This document shows positions 9,248 through 17,984 of a stretch of 59,432 nucleotides of DNA, one piece after another. Source of the DNA: Rhodopseudomonas infernalis (GTDB lineage Bacteria > Pseudomonadota > Alphaproteobacteria > Rhizobiales > Xanthobacteraceae). A program made the position numbers and the translations under genes. The stretch is from assembly GCF_022271405.1 (NCBI RefSeq), contig NZ_JAJNAL010000032.1, forward strand, positions 1-59,432, written 5' to 3'. Each line of letters starts with the position of its first letter. The first letter of the stretch is position 1. The notes beneath the pieces were generated by a model. It ran no database searches. It worked only from the letters and a program-made list of their open reading frames with translations, and was not told the origin of the DNA.

Positions 9248-10774
9248 ATGAATCTGGCGAATTGGCTCGCCGCGAGCGCTCGGCTGCGGCCGGGCGCTCC
9301 CGCGCTGCTGATCGGTGCGCGAATCGATGCGGACTACGCGACCTTCGCGGCGCGCGCGGCGTCGCTCGCCGCGGCGCTCGCGCAGGATTATGGCATCGCG
9401 CCGGGCGACCGCGTCGCGCTGTTCGCCCATAATTGTACCGCCTATCTCGAAGCGCTTTACGGAATCTGGTGGGCCGGCGCGGTGGCGATTCCGATCAACG
9501 CCAAGCTGCACGGCCGGGAAGCGGCCTGGATCTGCAGCAACGCGCAGGCCAAGCTGACGCTGATCTGCGACGACACCGCCGACACATTCAACGAGGCGTC
9601 GTGCGATCTGCCGCGAGCGATGGCGACACTTGCGATCGACAGCGACGGTTATCACCGCGCCCGCAGCCAAATCGGCTTGAAGGTCCCGGTGGCGCGCGAG
9701 GACGACGATCTCGCCTGGCTGTTCTACACCTCCGGCACCACCGGTCGGCCGAAAGGCGTGATGCTCAGCCACGGCAATCTGGCGGCGATGTCGCTGTGCT
9801 ATCTGGCGGACGTCGATGCGGTGACGCCGGACGATGCCGTGCTCTATGCCGCGCCGATCTCGCACGGCGCCGGGCTCTACAACATGATCCACGTCCGGCT
9901 CGGCGCGCGGCATGTCGTTCCGGAGTCCGGCGGCTTCGATCCGGCCAAGGTGCTGACGCTCGGCCGGCAACTCGGCAATGTCTCGATGTTCGCAGCGCCC
10001 ACCATGGTGAAGCGGCTGGTCGAGGCCGCCAAGCGCAGCGGCGAAACCGGCGAGGGCATCCGCACCATCGTCTATGGCGGCGGCCCGATGTACTTGGCCG
10101 ATATCCGCGAGGCGCTCAGCGTGATGGGCCAGCGCTTCGTGCAGATCTACGGCCAGGGCGAGTCGCCGATGACGATCACCTCGCTGAAGCGCGAGCGCCA
10201 CGCCGACAGCACGCATCCGCGCTATCTCGAACGATTGGCTTCGGTCGGCACCGCGCAGAGCGCGGTATCAGTCCGGATCACCGGCCCGGATGGCAAGGAA
10301 CTGCCGGCGGGCGAGCCGGGCGAGATCGAGGTCAAGGGCGCCACCGTGATGCTCGGCTATTGGGACAATCCCGACGCCAATGCCGAGACGCTGAAAGACG
10401 GCTGGCTGCGCACCGGCGACGTCGGCCGCCTCGACGACGATGGCTTCCTGACGCTGTCCGACCGCTCCAAAGACGTGATCATCTCCGGTGGCACCAACAT
10501 CTATCCGCGCGAGGTCGAGGAGGCGTTGCTGACGCATCCGGCCGTGAGCGAAGTCTCGGCGATCGGTGTCGCCGATCCGGAGTGGGGCGAGAACGTCGTC
10601 GCCTGTGTGGTGCTGGCCGAAGGCGCGGCGGCCGACGATGCCGCGCTCGACGCCCATTGCCGCGACGCCATCGCCCGCTTCAAACGCCCGAAGCGCTACG
10701 TCTATCTCGACGCTCTGCCGAAGAACAATTACGGCAAGGTGCTGAAGACCGAGCTGCGCAAGATGGTGAAGTAA
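9248..10774 (+). CDS. AMP-forming acyl-CoA synthetase
   Basis: Activates a carboxylic acid to its CoA thioester using ATP (ANL superfamily). Start is the ATG at 9248, 22 bases after the thiolase stop, giving 508 aa. Core motifs: P-loop-like YTSGTTGRPKGV near residues 159-170, YGQGESPMTITS (substrate/adenylate region), GWLRTGDVGRLDDDGF, the hinge region SDRSKDVIISGGTNIYPREVE, and the catalytic lysine near the end in NNYGKVLK. The acid cannot be named from sequence. The pairing with a thiolase and a CoA transferase suggests beta-oxidation of a short or branched acid. Confidence 0.92.
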   Translation: MNLANWLAASARLRPGAPALLIGARIDADYATFAARAASLAAALAQDYGIAPGDRVALFAHNCTAYLEALYGIWWAGAVAIPINAKLHGREAAWICSNAQAKLTLICDDTADTFNEASCDLPRAMATLAIDSDGYHRARSQIGLKVPVAREDDDLAWLFYTSGTTGRPKGVMLSHGNLAAMSLCYLADVDAVTPDDAVLYAAPISHGAGLYNMIHVRLGARHVVPESGGFDPAKVLTLGRQLGNVSMFAAPTMVKRLVEAAKRSGETGEGIRTIVYGGGPMYLADIREALSVMGQRFVQIYGQGESPMTITSLKRERHADSTHPRYLERLASVGTAQSAVSVRITGPDGKELPAGEPGEIEVKGATVMLGYWDNPDANAETLKDGWLRTGDVGRLDDDGFLTLSDRSKDVIISGGTNIYPREVEEALLTHPAVSEVSAIGVADPEWGENVVACVVLAEGAAADDAALDAHCRDAIARFKRPKRYVYLDALPKNNYGKVLKTELRKMVK

Positions 10775-10782
10775 TCTCGCTC

Positions 10783-10869
10783 GTCATTGCGAGCCACCGG
10801 GTCGGCGCGAAGCGCCACCCGATGACAGGCTCCGCGCAGCAATCCAGCGCTGGCGTGCTGCTCAATGAC
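10783..10869. repeat. Palindromic intergenic repeat, family B
   Basis: GTCATTGCGAGCC at the left and CAATGAC at the right, with CAATCCAGCG in between. It is a diverged relative of 4557-4637 with an internal GGCGCGAAGCGCC hairpin. It begins 9 bases after the ligase stop and occupies much of the gap before the CoA transferase. Confidence 0.7.
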
Positions 10870-11015
10870 GGTGCGCAACGATTCCGCGCCGCGGAACATC
10901 GTCGCTGGCCGCGAAGCCTGCAGGGCGCCATGTCCCGGCCGTGCTTGATCTTCGCAATCCCGACACCTACACGAGGGTGATGGCGCCGCCGAGAGCGCCG
11001 CGGACGGGAGCGCCG

Positions 11016-12224
11016 ATGGGGCCACTTGCAGGCGTGAAAATCGTCGACATGACGTCGGTGCTGATGGGGCCCTACGCCACCCAGATGCTCGGCGACTACG
11101 GCGCCGACGTGATCAAGATCGAGTCGCCCGACGGCGACGTGACGCGGCAGATCGGCCCGGCGCGCCATGCCGGCATGGGCCCGGTGTTCCTCAACGCCAA
11201 CCGCAACAAGCGCAGCATCTGTCTCGATCTCAAGCATGGCGCCGGCCGCGACGCCGCGCTGCGTCTGATCGCGGCCGCCGACGTGCTGGTCTACAACGTA
11301 CGCCCGCAGGCGATGGCGCGGCTGCGCCTGGGCTACGACGACGTCGCGGCGATCAATCCGCGGCTGATCTATGCGGGTGTGTTCGGTTTCGGCCAGGATG
11401 GACCGTATGCGGCGAAGCCGGCCTATGACGATCTGATCCAGGGCGCCACCGCACTGCCGTCGCTCAACGCACGCGTCGGCGACGGAACCCCGCGCTACGT
11501 GCCGAACGCGCTGGTCGACCGCATCGTCGGCCTCACGGCGGTCGGCGCGATCTGCGCCTCGCTGGTTCATCGCGATCGCACCGGCAAGGGCCAGCGGGTC
11601 GATATCCCGATGTTCGAAACCATGGCGAGCTTCGTGATGGGCGACCATATGGGCGGCCTCACTTACGAACCGCCGCTCGATCGTGGCGGCTACGCGCGGC
11701 ATCTGTCGCCGGATCGGCGGCCCTACCAGACCGCCGACGGTTACATTTGCGCGATGGTGTACAACGACAAGCAGTGGCTGAGCTTCTTGCGCGCGGTCGG
11801 CCGCGACGATCTGCTCGCCGACGAGCGCTACACCAGCTTTGCGAGGCGCGCGCTGAACATCGACGTCGTCTATGCCGAGCTGGCCCGGATCTTTCTCACC
11901 CGCAGCACCGAGGAGTGGACCGAACTGCTCGACGCCGCCGACGTGCCGGCGATGCGGATGCACGACCTCGAGAGTATCCTCGAGGATCCGCATCTGGTCT
12001 CGACCGACTTCTTCCCCGTGGTCAATCATCCGACCGAAGGCCCGATCCGCGACATGAAGGTCTCGGCGACCTGGTCGGACACCAAGGTGGAACGCCAGCG
12101 CTTTGCGCCGCAGCTCGGCGAGCACGGCTCGGAAGTGCTGCGCGAAGCCGGCTACAGCGCCAGCGAGATCGCAGCGCTGGTGGGATGCGGAGCCCTGAAG
12201 ATGCCGATCGCAGGGAAAGCGTGA
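11016..12224 (+). CDS. CaiB/BaiF family III CoA-transferase
   Basis: Moves CoA between acyl-CoA and a free acid, typically saving ATP in catabolism. The N-terminus GPLAGVKIVDMTSVLMGPYATQ and the IESPDGDVTR stretch are hallmarks of family III. The family aspartate should be in the segment around residues 155-175 (YVPNALVDRIVGLTAVGAI). Start choice: the ATG at 11016 has GGGAG five bases upstream and begins directly with the conserved domain; the ATG at 10980 is in frame and would add 12 residues. From 11016 the protein is 402 aa, normal for the family. It continues the CoA-metabolism cluster started at 8056. Confidence 0.9.
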   Translation: MGPLAGVKIVDMTSVLMGPYATQMLGDYGADVIKIESPDGDVTRQIGPARHAGMGPVFLNANRNKRSICLDLKHGAGRDAALRLIAAADVLVYNVRPQAMARLRLGYDDVAAINPRLIYAGVFGFGQDGPYAAKPAYDDLIQGATALPSLNARVGDGTPRYVPNALVDRIVGLTAVGAICASLVHRDRTGKGQRVDIPMFETMASFVMGDHMGGLTYEPPLDRGGYARHLSPDRRPYQTADGYICAMVYNDKQWLSFLRAVGRDDLLADERYTSFARRALNIDVVYAELARIFLTRSTEEWTELLDAADVPAMRMHDLESILEDPHLVSTDFFPVVNHPTEGPIRDMKVSATWSDTKVERQRFAPQLGEHGSEVLREAGYSASEIAALVGCGALKMPIAGKA

Positions 12225-12290
12225 GCGGATACGATGCGCGCTGGTAACAACTCCAATCGCTTCGAGCAATTTGTAGCACGGCGCCTCGTC

Positions 12291-12387
12291 TCCCTCTCCC
12301 GCTTGCGGGAGAGGGCTGGGGTGAGGGATCTTGCCACAGGCTCAGTGCCCGCGGACCCCCAACCCCTCCCCGCAAGGGGGAAGGGAG
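12291..12387. repeat. Pair of short palindromes (CCCTCTCCCGCTTGCGGGAGAGGG and a related copy)
   Basis: A 24-bp near-perfect hairpin at 12292-12315 (CCCTCTCCCGC / GCGGGAGAGGG), followed at 12356-12387 by a related CCCCTCCCCGCAAGGGGGAAGGG unit. Such units are common intergenic hairpins in many Proteobacteria. They lie just downstream of the CoA-transferase and may stop or stabilise its mRNA. Confidence 0.7.
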
Positions 12388-12441
12388 CGCGCCGTGCTCG
12401 GGGCGATGCCCGGTTCGTTGATCACGACTACCCTCTCGTTC

Positions 12442-12541
12442 GTCATTCCGGGGCGCCGCGCAGCGGCGAGCCCGGAAGCCATAACCATCGTCCGGGAGTA
12501 TGGATTCCGGGCCCGCGCCAAGAGGCGCGTCCCGGAATGAC
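12442..12541. repeat. Palindromic intergenic repeat, family A
   Basis: Third copy of the GTCATTCCGGGGCGC...GGAATGAC element, with GGGAGTATGGATTCCGG in the middle. It lies in the 365-base gap between the CoA transferase and the thiolase-like gene. Confidence 0.85.
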
Positions 12542-12589
12542 GTTGATAGTTTGTGCTCTCTCGCGAGCGCCGAAGCGGGAGCTCATCCG

Positions 12590-13726
12590 ATGAGCTACAT
12601 CACCGGCGTCGGCCTCACGCGGTTCGGCAAGATCGACGGCTCGACCACGCTGTCGCTGATGCGCGATGCGGCGGAGGCGGCGATTGCCGATGCGGAGCTG
12701 ACGCGCGGCGACATCGACGGGCTGCTGTGCGGTTATTCCACGACGATGCCGCACATCATGCTGGCGACGGTGTTCGCCGAACATTTCGGCATCCGGCCGA
12801 GCTATTGCCACGCCGTGCAGGTCGGCGGCGCGACCGGGATGGCGATGGCGATGCTGGCGCACCAGCTCGTCGCCAGCGGCGCGGCGAAAAACATCCTGGT
12901 GGTCGGCGGCGAAAACCGGCTGAGCGGACAGAGCCGCGACGCGTCGGTGCAGGCGCTGGCGCAGGTCGGGCACCCGCTCTACGAAGTGCCGCTCGGGCCG
13001 ACGATCCCGGCCTACTACGGCCTGGTCGCGTCGCGCTATATGCACGACCACGGCGTCACCGAAGAAGATCTCGCCGAATTCGCCGTGCTGATGCGCGCCC
13101 ATGCGGGGACGCATCCGGGCGCGCAATTTCACGAGCCGATCAGCGTCGCCGATGTGATGGCGTCGAAGATGATCGCGTCGCCGCTGAAGCTTCTCGACTG
13201 CTGTCCGGTGTCCGACGGCGGTGCCGCGCTGGTGATCAGCCGCGAGCCGACGACGGCGCATCGCGTCAAGGTGCGCGGCTGCGGCCAGGCCCATACCCAT
13301 CAGCACGTCACCGCGATGCCGGCCGAGGGGCCCTCCGGCGTCGAACAGTCGATCGCGCGCGCCAAGGCGGCGAGCGGCGTCGAGATGGCCGACGTGAAAT
13401 ATGCCGCTGTCTACGACAGCTTCACCATCACGCTGCTGATGCTGCTGGAGGACCTCGGCCTCGCCGGGCGCGGTGAAGCCGCATCGCTGGCGCGCGGCGG
13501 CCATTTCTCGCAGGGCGGCGCGATGCCGCTCAATACCCATGGCGGCCTGCTCAGCTACGGCCATTGCGGCGTCGGCGGCGCAATGGCGCATCTGGTCGAG
13601 ACCCATCGGCAGATGACAGGCCGCGCCGGCGATCGTCAGGTCCGCGACGCTTCGGTCGCGCTGCTGCATGGCGACGGCGGCGTGTTGTCGTCGCATGTCA
13701 GCATGTTTCTGGAGCGCGAGCGATGA
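12590..13726 (+). CDS. Thiolase-like protein lacking the catalytic cysteine
   Basis: Thiolase-fold protein of 378 aa, started at the ATG at 12590 (upstream frame is repeat sequence). It aligns with the 8056 thiolase, but the nucleophile position is Gly80 (VQVGGATGM where the active enzyme has VENACATGS), and the HDCF motif is replaced by YDSFT. It keeps a C-terminal NTHGGLLSYGHCGVGGA segment. Such Cys-less thiolase homologues are usually encoded with a DUF35/OB-fold Zn-ribbon partner and form a complex acting on acyl-CoA side chains. That partner is next, overlapping by 4 bases. Role: probably retro-aldol or acyl-binding rather than classical thiolysis (inference). Confidence 0.85.
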   Translation: MSYITGVGLTRFGKIDGSTTLSLMRDAAEAAIADAELTRGDIDGLLCGYSTTMPHIMLATVFAEHFGIRPSYCHAVQVGGATGMAMAMLAHQLVASGAAKNILVVGGENRLSGQSRDASVQALAQVGHPLYEVPLGPTIPAYYGLVASRYMHDHGVTEEDLAEFAVLMRAHAGTHPGAQFHEPISVADVMASKMIASPLKLLDCCPVSDGGAALVISREPTTAHRVKVRGCGQAHTHQHVTAMPAEGPSGVEQSIARAKAASGVEMADVKYAAVYDSFTITLLMLLEDLGLAGRGEAASLARGGHFSQGGAMPLNTHGGLLSYGHCGVGGAMAHLVETHRQMTGRAGDRQVRDASVALLHGDGGVLSSHVSMFLERER

Positions 13727-14088
13727 GCGAGCCGGCGATGACCGACTGGACGTCGGACGATGAGGCGATCGTGTATCAGCGTTGCACCGCCTGCGGCGCC
13801 GTCCAGTACTTCCGCCGCGACTTCTGCGCCGCGTGCGGCAGCAACGATCTCGCCACGCTGCTCGCCAGCGGCGAGGGCACCGTGTACGCTGCGACGCTGG
13901 TGCACCGCGCCGCCACTGCCGAGGCGCGCGAGCATGTGCCGTTCAAGATCGTTCTGGTCGACACCGCCGAAGGTTTCCGCATGATGGCGCACGGCGCCAA
14001 CGACCTCGCCGTCGGCGATCGGGTGAGGGCGCGGTTCACGCGCTTCACCGGACGCCGCGTTCCGTATTTCGAAAGGACTTCCGCATGA
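13723..14088 (+). CDS. Zn-ribbon/OB-fold (DUF35) acyl-CoA-associated protein
   Basis: Small 121-aa protein with an N-terminal zinc ribbon (CTACG at residues 20-24 and CAACG about 35-39) followed by an OB-fold (DUF35) half. Start ATG at 13723 overlaps the thiolase-like stop (ATGA), indicating translational coupling and a complex with that protein. Members of this family partner with thiolase-like subunits in acyl-CoA chemistry, including steroid side-chain degradation. It overlaps the following ligase by 4 bases. Exact reaction unknown. Confidence 0.88.
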   Translation: MSEPAMTDWTSDDEAIVYQRCTACGAVQYFRRDFCAACGSNDLATLLASGEGTVYAATLVHRAATAEAREHVPFKIVLVDTAEGFRMMAHGANDLAVGDRVRARFTRFTGRRVPYFERTSA

Positions 14089-16190
14089 GCCGCCTCCGCG
14101 CCGCCCTCGATCCGCGTTCGATCGCCGTCATCGGCGCATCGGATAATCCCAATAAGGTCGGCGGCCGGCCGGTGCATTTCCTCGGCAAGTTCGGTTTCAA
14201 GGGCAAGATCTATCCGATCAATCCGACCCGGCCGGAGATCCAAGGCCACAAGAGCTACGCGTCGCTTGCCGATCTGCCCGAGGCGCCCGAGATGGTGATC
14301 GTTGCGGTCGCCGGCGACAATGCGATTGCGGCGGTCGAGGATTGCGCCACCGCCGGCGTCAAGGTTGCGGTGGTGATGGCGTCCGGCTTTGGCGAGGTCG
14401 ATCAGAACGCCGGCAAGGCCAAAGAGCGCCGCATGGTCGAGGCCGCCCACAAGGCCGGGATGAGGATTGTCGGGCCGAACTCGCAGGGGCTGGCGAATTT
14501 CGGCACCGGCGCGATCGCCTCGTTCTCGACAATGTTCGTCGAGATGGAGCCGGCCGCGGAGAACGCCAAGGGCCATGTCGCGATGCTCAGCCAGTCCGGC
14601 GCGCTGTCGACCGTGCCGGTCGGCTTCCTGCGCCAGCGGGGCATCGGCGTGCGCCACACCCACGCCACCGGCAACGATTCCGACATCACCGTCGGCGAAC
14701 TCGCCTGCGCGGTCGCGGAGGATCCGGAAGTCAAGCTGATGCTGCTCTATCTCGAGAGCATCCCGGACAAGACCTATCTGGAAGAACTCGCCAGCATCGC
14801 GCTCGATCGCGACCTGCCGATCATCGCGCTGAAGTCGGGCCGCACCGACGCCGGCAAGGCGGCCGCGCAGTCGCACACCGGCGCGCTCGCGAATGAAGAC
14901 CGGGTGGTCGACGCGTTCTTCGAACATCACGGGATCTGGCGTGCGCCCGACATGCGCGGCCTGGTCGAGGCCACCGAGCTTTATCTGAAGGGCTGGAAGC
15001 CGCGGGGGCGACGGCTGGTGGCGATCAGCAATTCGGGCGCGGTCTGCGTGCTTACGGCGGATGCCGCGACCAGCGTCGGCATGCCGATGGCCAAGCTCGC
15101 GCCGCAGACCGACGCGAAGCTCAAGGGCATCCTGCCGAGCTTTGCGACCACCACCAATCCGATCGATCTCACCGCCGCGCTGCTGTCCAACAGCGCGCTG
15201 TTCGGCGACATCCTGCCGGTGATCGCCGAAGATCCGGCGGCCGACGCATTTCTGATCGGCGTGCCGGTGGCTGGTCCCGGTTACGACGTGCCGGCGTTTT
15301 CGCGCGACACCGCAGCGTTCGGCCAGCGGACCGGCAAGCCGGTGGTGGTGGCCGCTACGCAGCCCAGCGTCGCACAAGCGTTCGCCGCCAATGGGACCTC
15401 GGTGTTTCCGACCGAGGTCGAAGCCGTCAGCGCACTGCATCAGTTCCTGGCGCATCACGAACTGATCGCCAAAGCCCGCGCGCGCCGCGAGACCAGCGCG
15501 CCGAGCGAGCCGCTGATGGCCTCACAGGCCGACACGCTGATGCTCAACGAGGCCGACAGTCTGCGGCTGCTGTCGTCGCGCGGCATCGCGGTGGTGCCGC
15601 ATCGCCTGTGCCTGTCGCGCAGCGAGGCGGTGGCAGCGTTCACCCAGATCGACGGTCCGGTCGTCGTCAAGGGCTGTTCCGCCGATATCGCGCACAAATC
15701 CGAACTCGGGCTGGTGCGGCTTGGTATTACGTCCGCGGACGCGACCGGTGATATCTACACCGAGATGGAGCAGATCATCGCAAAGGCGGGGGCCCGTTTC
15801 GACGGCGTCATCGTCGCGGCGATGGCCGGCGGCCGTCGCGAGATGATGATCGGCGCGCATCGCGACCCGGTGTTCGGGCCGGTGGTGGTGGTCGGGGATG
15901 GCGGCAAGTATGTCGAAGTCTTCCGTGATACCAAGCTGCTGCTGCCGCCTTTCACGGCGAACGACGTGCGCGCCGCGCTGCAGACGTTGCGGGTCGCGCC
16001 GCTGTTTGCGGGAGTCCGCGGTGAAGCGCCGATGGATATCGATGCGCTGGCCGAGACGGTCGTGCGCGTCGGCGAACTGATGCGCGATCCACAGACGCGT
16101 ATCGCCAGCGTGGACCTCAACCCGGTGATGTTGGGAAGCGCAGGGCAAGGCTGCGTCGTGGTCGACGCCGTCGTGTTTCACGACGTGTGA
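14085..16190 (+). CDS. Acyl-CoA synthetase, NDP-forming (fused alpha-beta subunits)
   Basis: Large 701-aa ligase of the ADP-forming acetyl-CoA synthetase family, interconverting acyl-CoA and acid with ADP/ATP. Domain order: CoA-binding Rossmann domain (RSIAVIGASDNPNKVGG near residues 10-25), succinyl-CoA-ligase-like domains with SQSGALSTVP and the phospho-histidine motif QSHTGALANEDRV (about 263-275), then a C-terminal ATP-grasp domain (from about residue 480, VVVKGCSADIAHKSELG). It overlaps the OB-fold gene by 4 bases, so thiolase-like, OB-fold and ligase form one tight unit. Substrate unknown; the second ligase of the cluster, using different energetics from the 9248 enzyme. Confidence 0.9.
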   Translation: MSRLRAALDPRSIAVIGASDNPNKVGGRPVHFLGKFGFKGKIYPINPTRPEIQGHKSYASLADLPEAPEMVIVAVAGDNAIAAVEDCATAGVKVAVVMASGFGEVDQNAGKAKERRMVEAAHKAGMRIVGPNSQGLANFGTGAIASFSTMFVEMEPAAENAKGHVAMLSQSGALSTVPVGFLRQRGIGVRHTHATGNDSDITVGELACAVAEDPEVKLMLLYLESIPDKTYLEELASIALDRDLPIIALKSGRTDAGKAAAQSHTGALANEDRVVDAFFEHHGIWRAPDMRGLVEATELYLKGWKPRGRRLVAISNSGAVCVLTADAATSVGMPMAKLAPQTDAKLKGILPSFATTTNPIDLTAALLSNSALFGDILPVIAEDPAADAFLIGVPVAGPGYDVPAFSRDTAAFGQRTGKPVVVAATQPSVAQAFAANGTSVFPTEVEAVSALHQFLAHHELIAKARARRETSAPSEPLMASQADTLMLNEADSLRLLSSRGIAVVPHRLCLSRSEAVAAFTQIDGPVVVKGCSADIAHKSELGLVRLGITSADATGDIYTEMEQIIAKAGARFDGVIVAAMAGGRREMMIGAHRDPVFGPVVVVGDGGKYVEVFRDTKLLLPPFTANDVRAALQTLRVAPLFAGVRGEAPMDIDALAETVVRVGELMRDPQTRIASVDLNPVMLGSAGQGCVVVDAVVFHDV

Positions 16191-16649
16191 GACGATCTTG
16201 CGTGCGGACATTGTGCGTGCGGCAATACGTCGCCGTCGCGCAAGCGTACGCAGAGCGACTTTCATTCGCTTTCGCCCGGGCACGCCAGGCGAGCGCGGAG
16301 CCTTGCCCGGACGGCTGCATATCTTCGAACGATTTGCGGTTTTGACGAAGGCGCAAGAGATTGTGCAAACTGCTGCAGCTCGATTTGCTCCGCTCACCAA
16401 TCTTAGATAGCAGTTCCACGTTCCCTACTCGCTTCCGGAGTGTGCATTTGGCAGGGATCGAGGGAAGTCTTGCGCTGAGTAGTCATGTGCAGGGCTGCAA
16501 TGCCGGCGGGTCGGTGTTGTTAACGCCCGAACCGTGATGTAGCGTTAGTGCAAGTGGAATAATATTCCGCACAGCGAAATAAGAAATGTGCGCCGGACGG
16601 GTTTTCCTGCCGGCGCATTGGGCACCAAGAACCAAGCGAGAAGAAAAAA
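16191..16649. promoter_or_regulatory. Leader region of the iclR-type gene with palindromic operator candidate and hairpin
   Basis: A 459-base gap with no convincing gene. At 16556-16568 lies GGAAT-AAT-ATTCC, resembling the TGGAAAT/ATTTCCA pattern bound by IclR-family regulators; it is about 80 bases before the IclR start and is a likely autoregulatory site. At 16589-16617 a perfect 8-bp hairpin (TGCGCCGG / CCGGCGCA, 13-base loop) follows. Nothing else recognisable is seen in 16191-16550. Confidence 0.45.
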
Positions 16650-17594
16650 ATGGGACGACGCTCGGAGCGACTTTGCAGAAAAAGCCATGGCGACATCGGC
16701 GGCGAGAGTGATGTGATACAAGTGGTGTCACGCGCTTTCGACGTGCTGCGATGTTTCGAGAGCGCGGACGCGCGGCTCGGCAACCTCGAGATTTCGAACC
16801 GCTGCGGACTTCCGCGCTCCACGGTGTCGCGCCTCACCCACACGCTGACGCGAATGGGCCAGCTCGTCTATCTGCCGCGCGACCAGAAGTATCGGATCGG
16901 CCCGAGCGCCGTGGCGATGAGCACCGCGATGATGCGCGGACTTCAGCTCCGCAACCTGATCCGCGCGCGGCTGCAGGACGTGTCCGAGCAGATCCCCGGC
17001 ACCATCGGCTTTTTGATCCCGGACCGTTTCCACCTCGTGTACTTCGAGTCCGCCCGTGTGCCGCAGACGGTGGGGTTGCACTCCACCACCGGCAGCCGCA
17101 TCGCGATGGCGCAGAGCGCCGGTGGCCATGCGTATCTGGCCGCGCTGGAGCCCGAGGTCGCCGAGTCGTTTCTCGCCGAGATCGAGCGGGAGGAGCCGGG
17201 CCAGGCGCTGCCGCTGCGCCAGCGACTCGAAGCCAGCCGCGCCATGTTGCACGACAAGGGCTACGTGGTCTGCTGCGGCCTGTTCAACCCGCACGTCAAC
17301 GGCATCGCGGTGCCGATGTGGTCGCCGCAGTATCAGACGCACGTCGTGGTCAATATCGGACTGCTGGCAGCGACGTATGACGAACAGCGGCTGCACGATG
17401 AAGTTGCGCCGGTGCTGCTGCGATTGAAGGATGCGATCGAGGCGCTGGTGCAGAATGCCGAAAACGGCCTCGTGGCCGTCGGCGCCAAGCGTGCGCCGCG
17501 TCCGGAGGTGGCAAAGGGATTGTCTGCGGTGCGGCGCCCGGCCCACAGCCTCGCGGCGCCCGACCTGCGGCGCCAGGGACAAGCCCCCGCCTGA
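16650..17594 (+). CDS. IclR-family transcriptional regulator
   Basis: DNA-binding regulator of 314 aa. The N-terminal winged helix is at about residues 25-85 (VIQVVSRAFDVLRCFESADARLGN... with recognition segment GLPRSTVSRLTHTL). The C-terminal effector-binding domain contains FLIPDRFHLVYFESAR and SRIAMAQSAGGHAYLAAL and the family pattern CGLFNPHVNGIAVPMW. It lies at the end of the CoA cluster, 459 bases from the ADP-forming ligase, and probably controls it. It ends with a strong intrinsic terminator. An alternative GTG start at 16710 would remove the first 20 residues. Confidence 0.9.
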   Translation: MGRRSERLCRKSHGDIGGESDVIQVVSRAFDVLRCFESADARLGNLEISNRCGLPRSTVSRLTHTLTRMGQLVYLPRDQKYRIGPSAVAMSTAMMRGLQLRNLIRARLQDVSEQIPGTIGFLIPDRFHLVYFESARVPQTVGLHSTTGSRIAMAQSAGGHAYLAALEPEVAESFLAEIEREEPGQALPLRQRLEASRAMLHDKGYVVCCGLFNPHVNGIAVPMWSPQYQTHVVVNIGLLAATYDEQRLHDEVAPVLLRLKDAIEALVQNAENGLVAVGAKRAPRPEVAKGLSAVRRPAHSLAAPDLRRQGQAPA

Positions 17595-17640
17595 TCGTCA
17601 CTGACGCACGCGCTCTACGGCGCTCGCCGCAAGTTTGCAT

Positions 17641-17673
17641 CCCGAGCCGCATCGAGCGGCTCGGGATTTTTTT
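17641..17673 (+). terminator. Rho-independent terminator of the iclR-type gene
   Basis: Perfect 10-bp stem CCCGAGCCGC / GCGGCTCGGG with a 5-base loop (ATCGA), followed by ATTTTTTT. It lies about 47 bases after the stop codon of the IclR gene and is the clearest intrinsic terminator in the window. Confidence 0.93.
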
Positions 17674-17732
17674 GTGAGCTAGAGCTCTATATCGATTGAT
17701 TGAAGTCGTGCCGTCATCTCAATTTCAGAGTT

Positions 17733-17960
17733 GTCATCCTGAGAGTCTGACTCAAAATCTGAACTGATTTGTCAGTGACTTTCTGGATCACTCAATAAGC
17801 TCGCAAACTCCGCCATGGCCGAGCTTGTCCCGGCCATCCACGTCTTTGATGCGTTTCCGTCAGCAAGGCGTGGATGCCCGGCACAAGGCCGGGCATGACG
17901 AGTGGAAATGAAACTGCCCGATCTCAAAGGGCGTATTTCCGGCCAGACTCTCAGGATGAC
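17733..17960. repeat. Composite intergenic element with perfect 17-bp terminal inverted repeats and a nested palindrome
   Basis: A 228-bp element bounded by gtcatcctgagagtctg (17733-17749) and its exact reverse complement (17944-17960). Inside it lies a family C palindrome (about 17812-17900, GGCCGAGCTTGTCCCGGCC ... GGCACAAGGCCGGGCATGAC). A second copy, alike through the left end, spacer and palindrome, lies at 49754-49960 but lacks the right terminal repeat. No open frame is seen in it. It occupies the space between the IclR terminator and the convergent MFS gene. Confidence 0.85.
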
Positions 17961-17984
17961 GGCGGTGTTTTGATCAGAAACACT

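Noticed and set aside
13776-15458. 560-codon minus-strand open frame over the ADP-forming ligase
   Set aside because: Opposite the well-supported ligase gene; composition is that of a reverse-frame shadow.
17741-17960. Small insertion sequence with a transposase
   Set aside because: No open frame of useful length lies between the inverted repeats; it is reported as a non-coding repeat.
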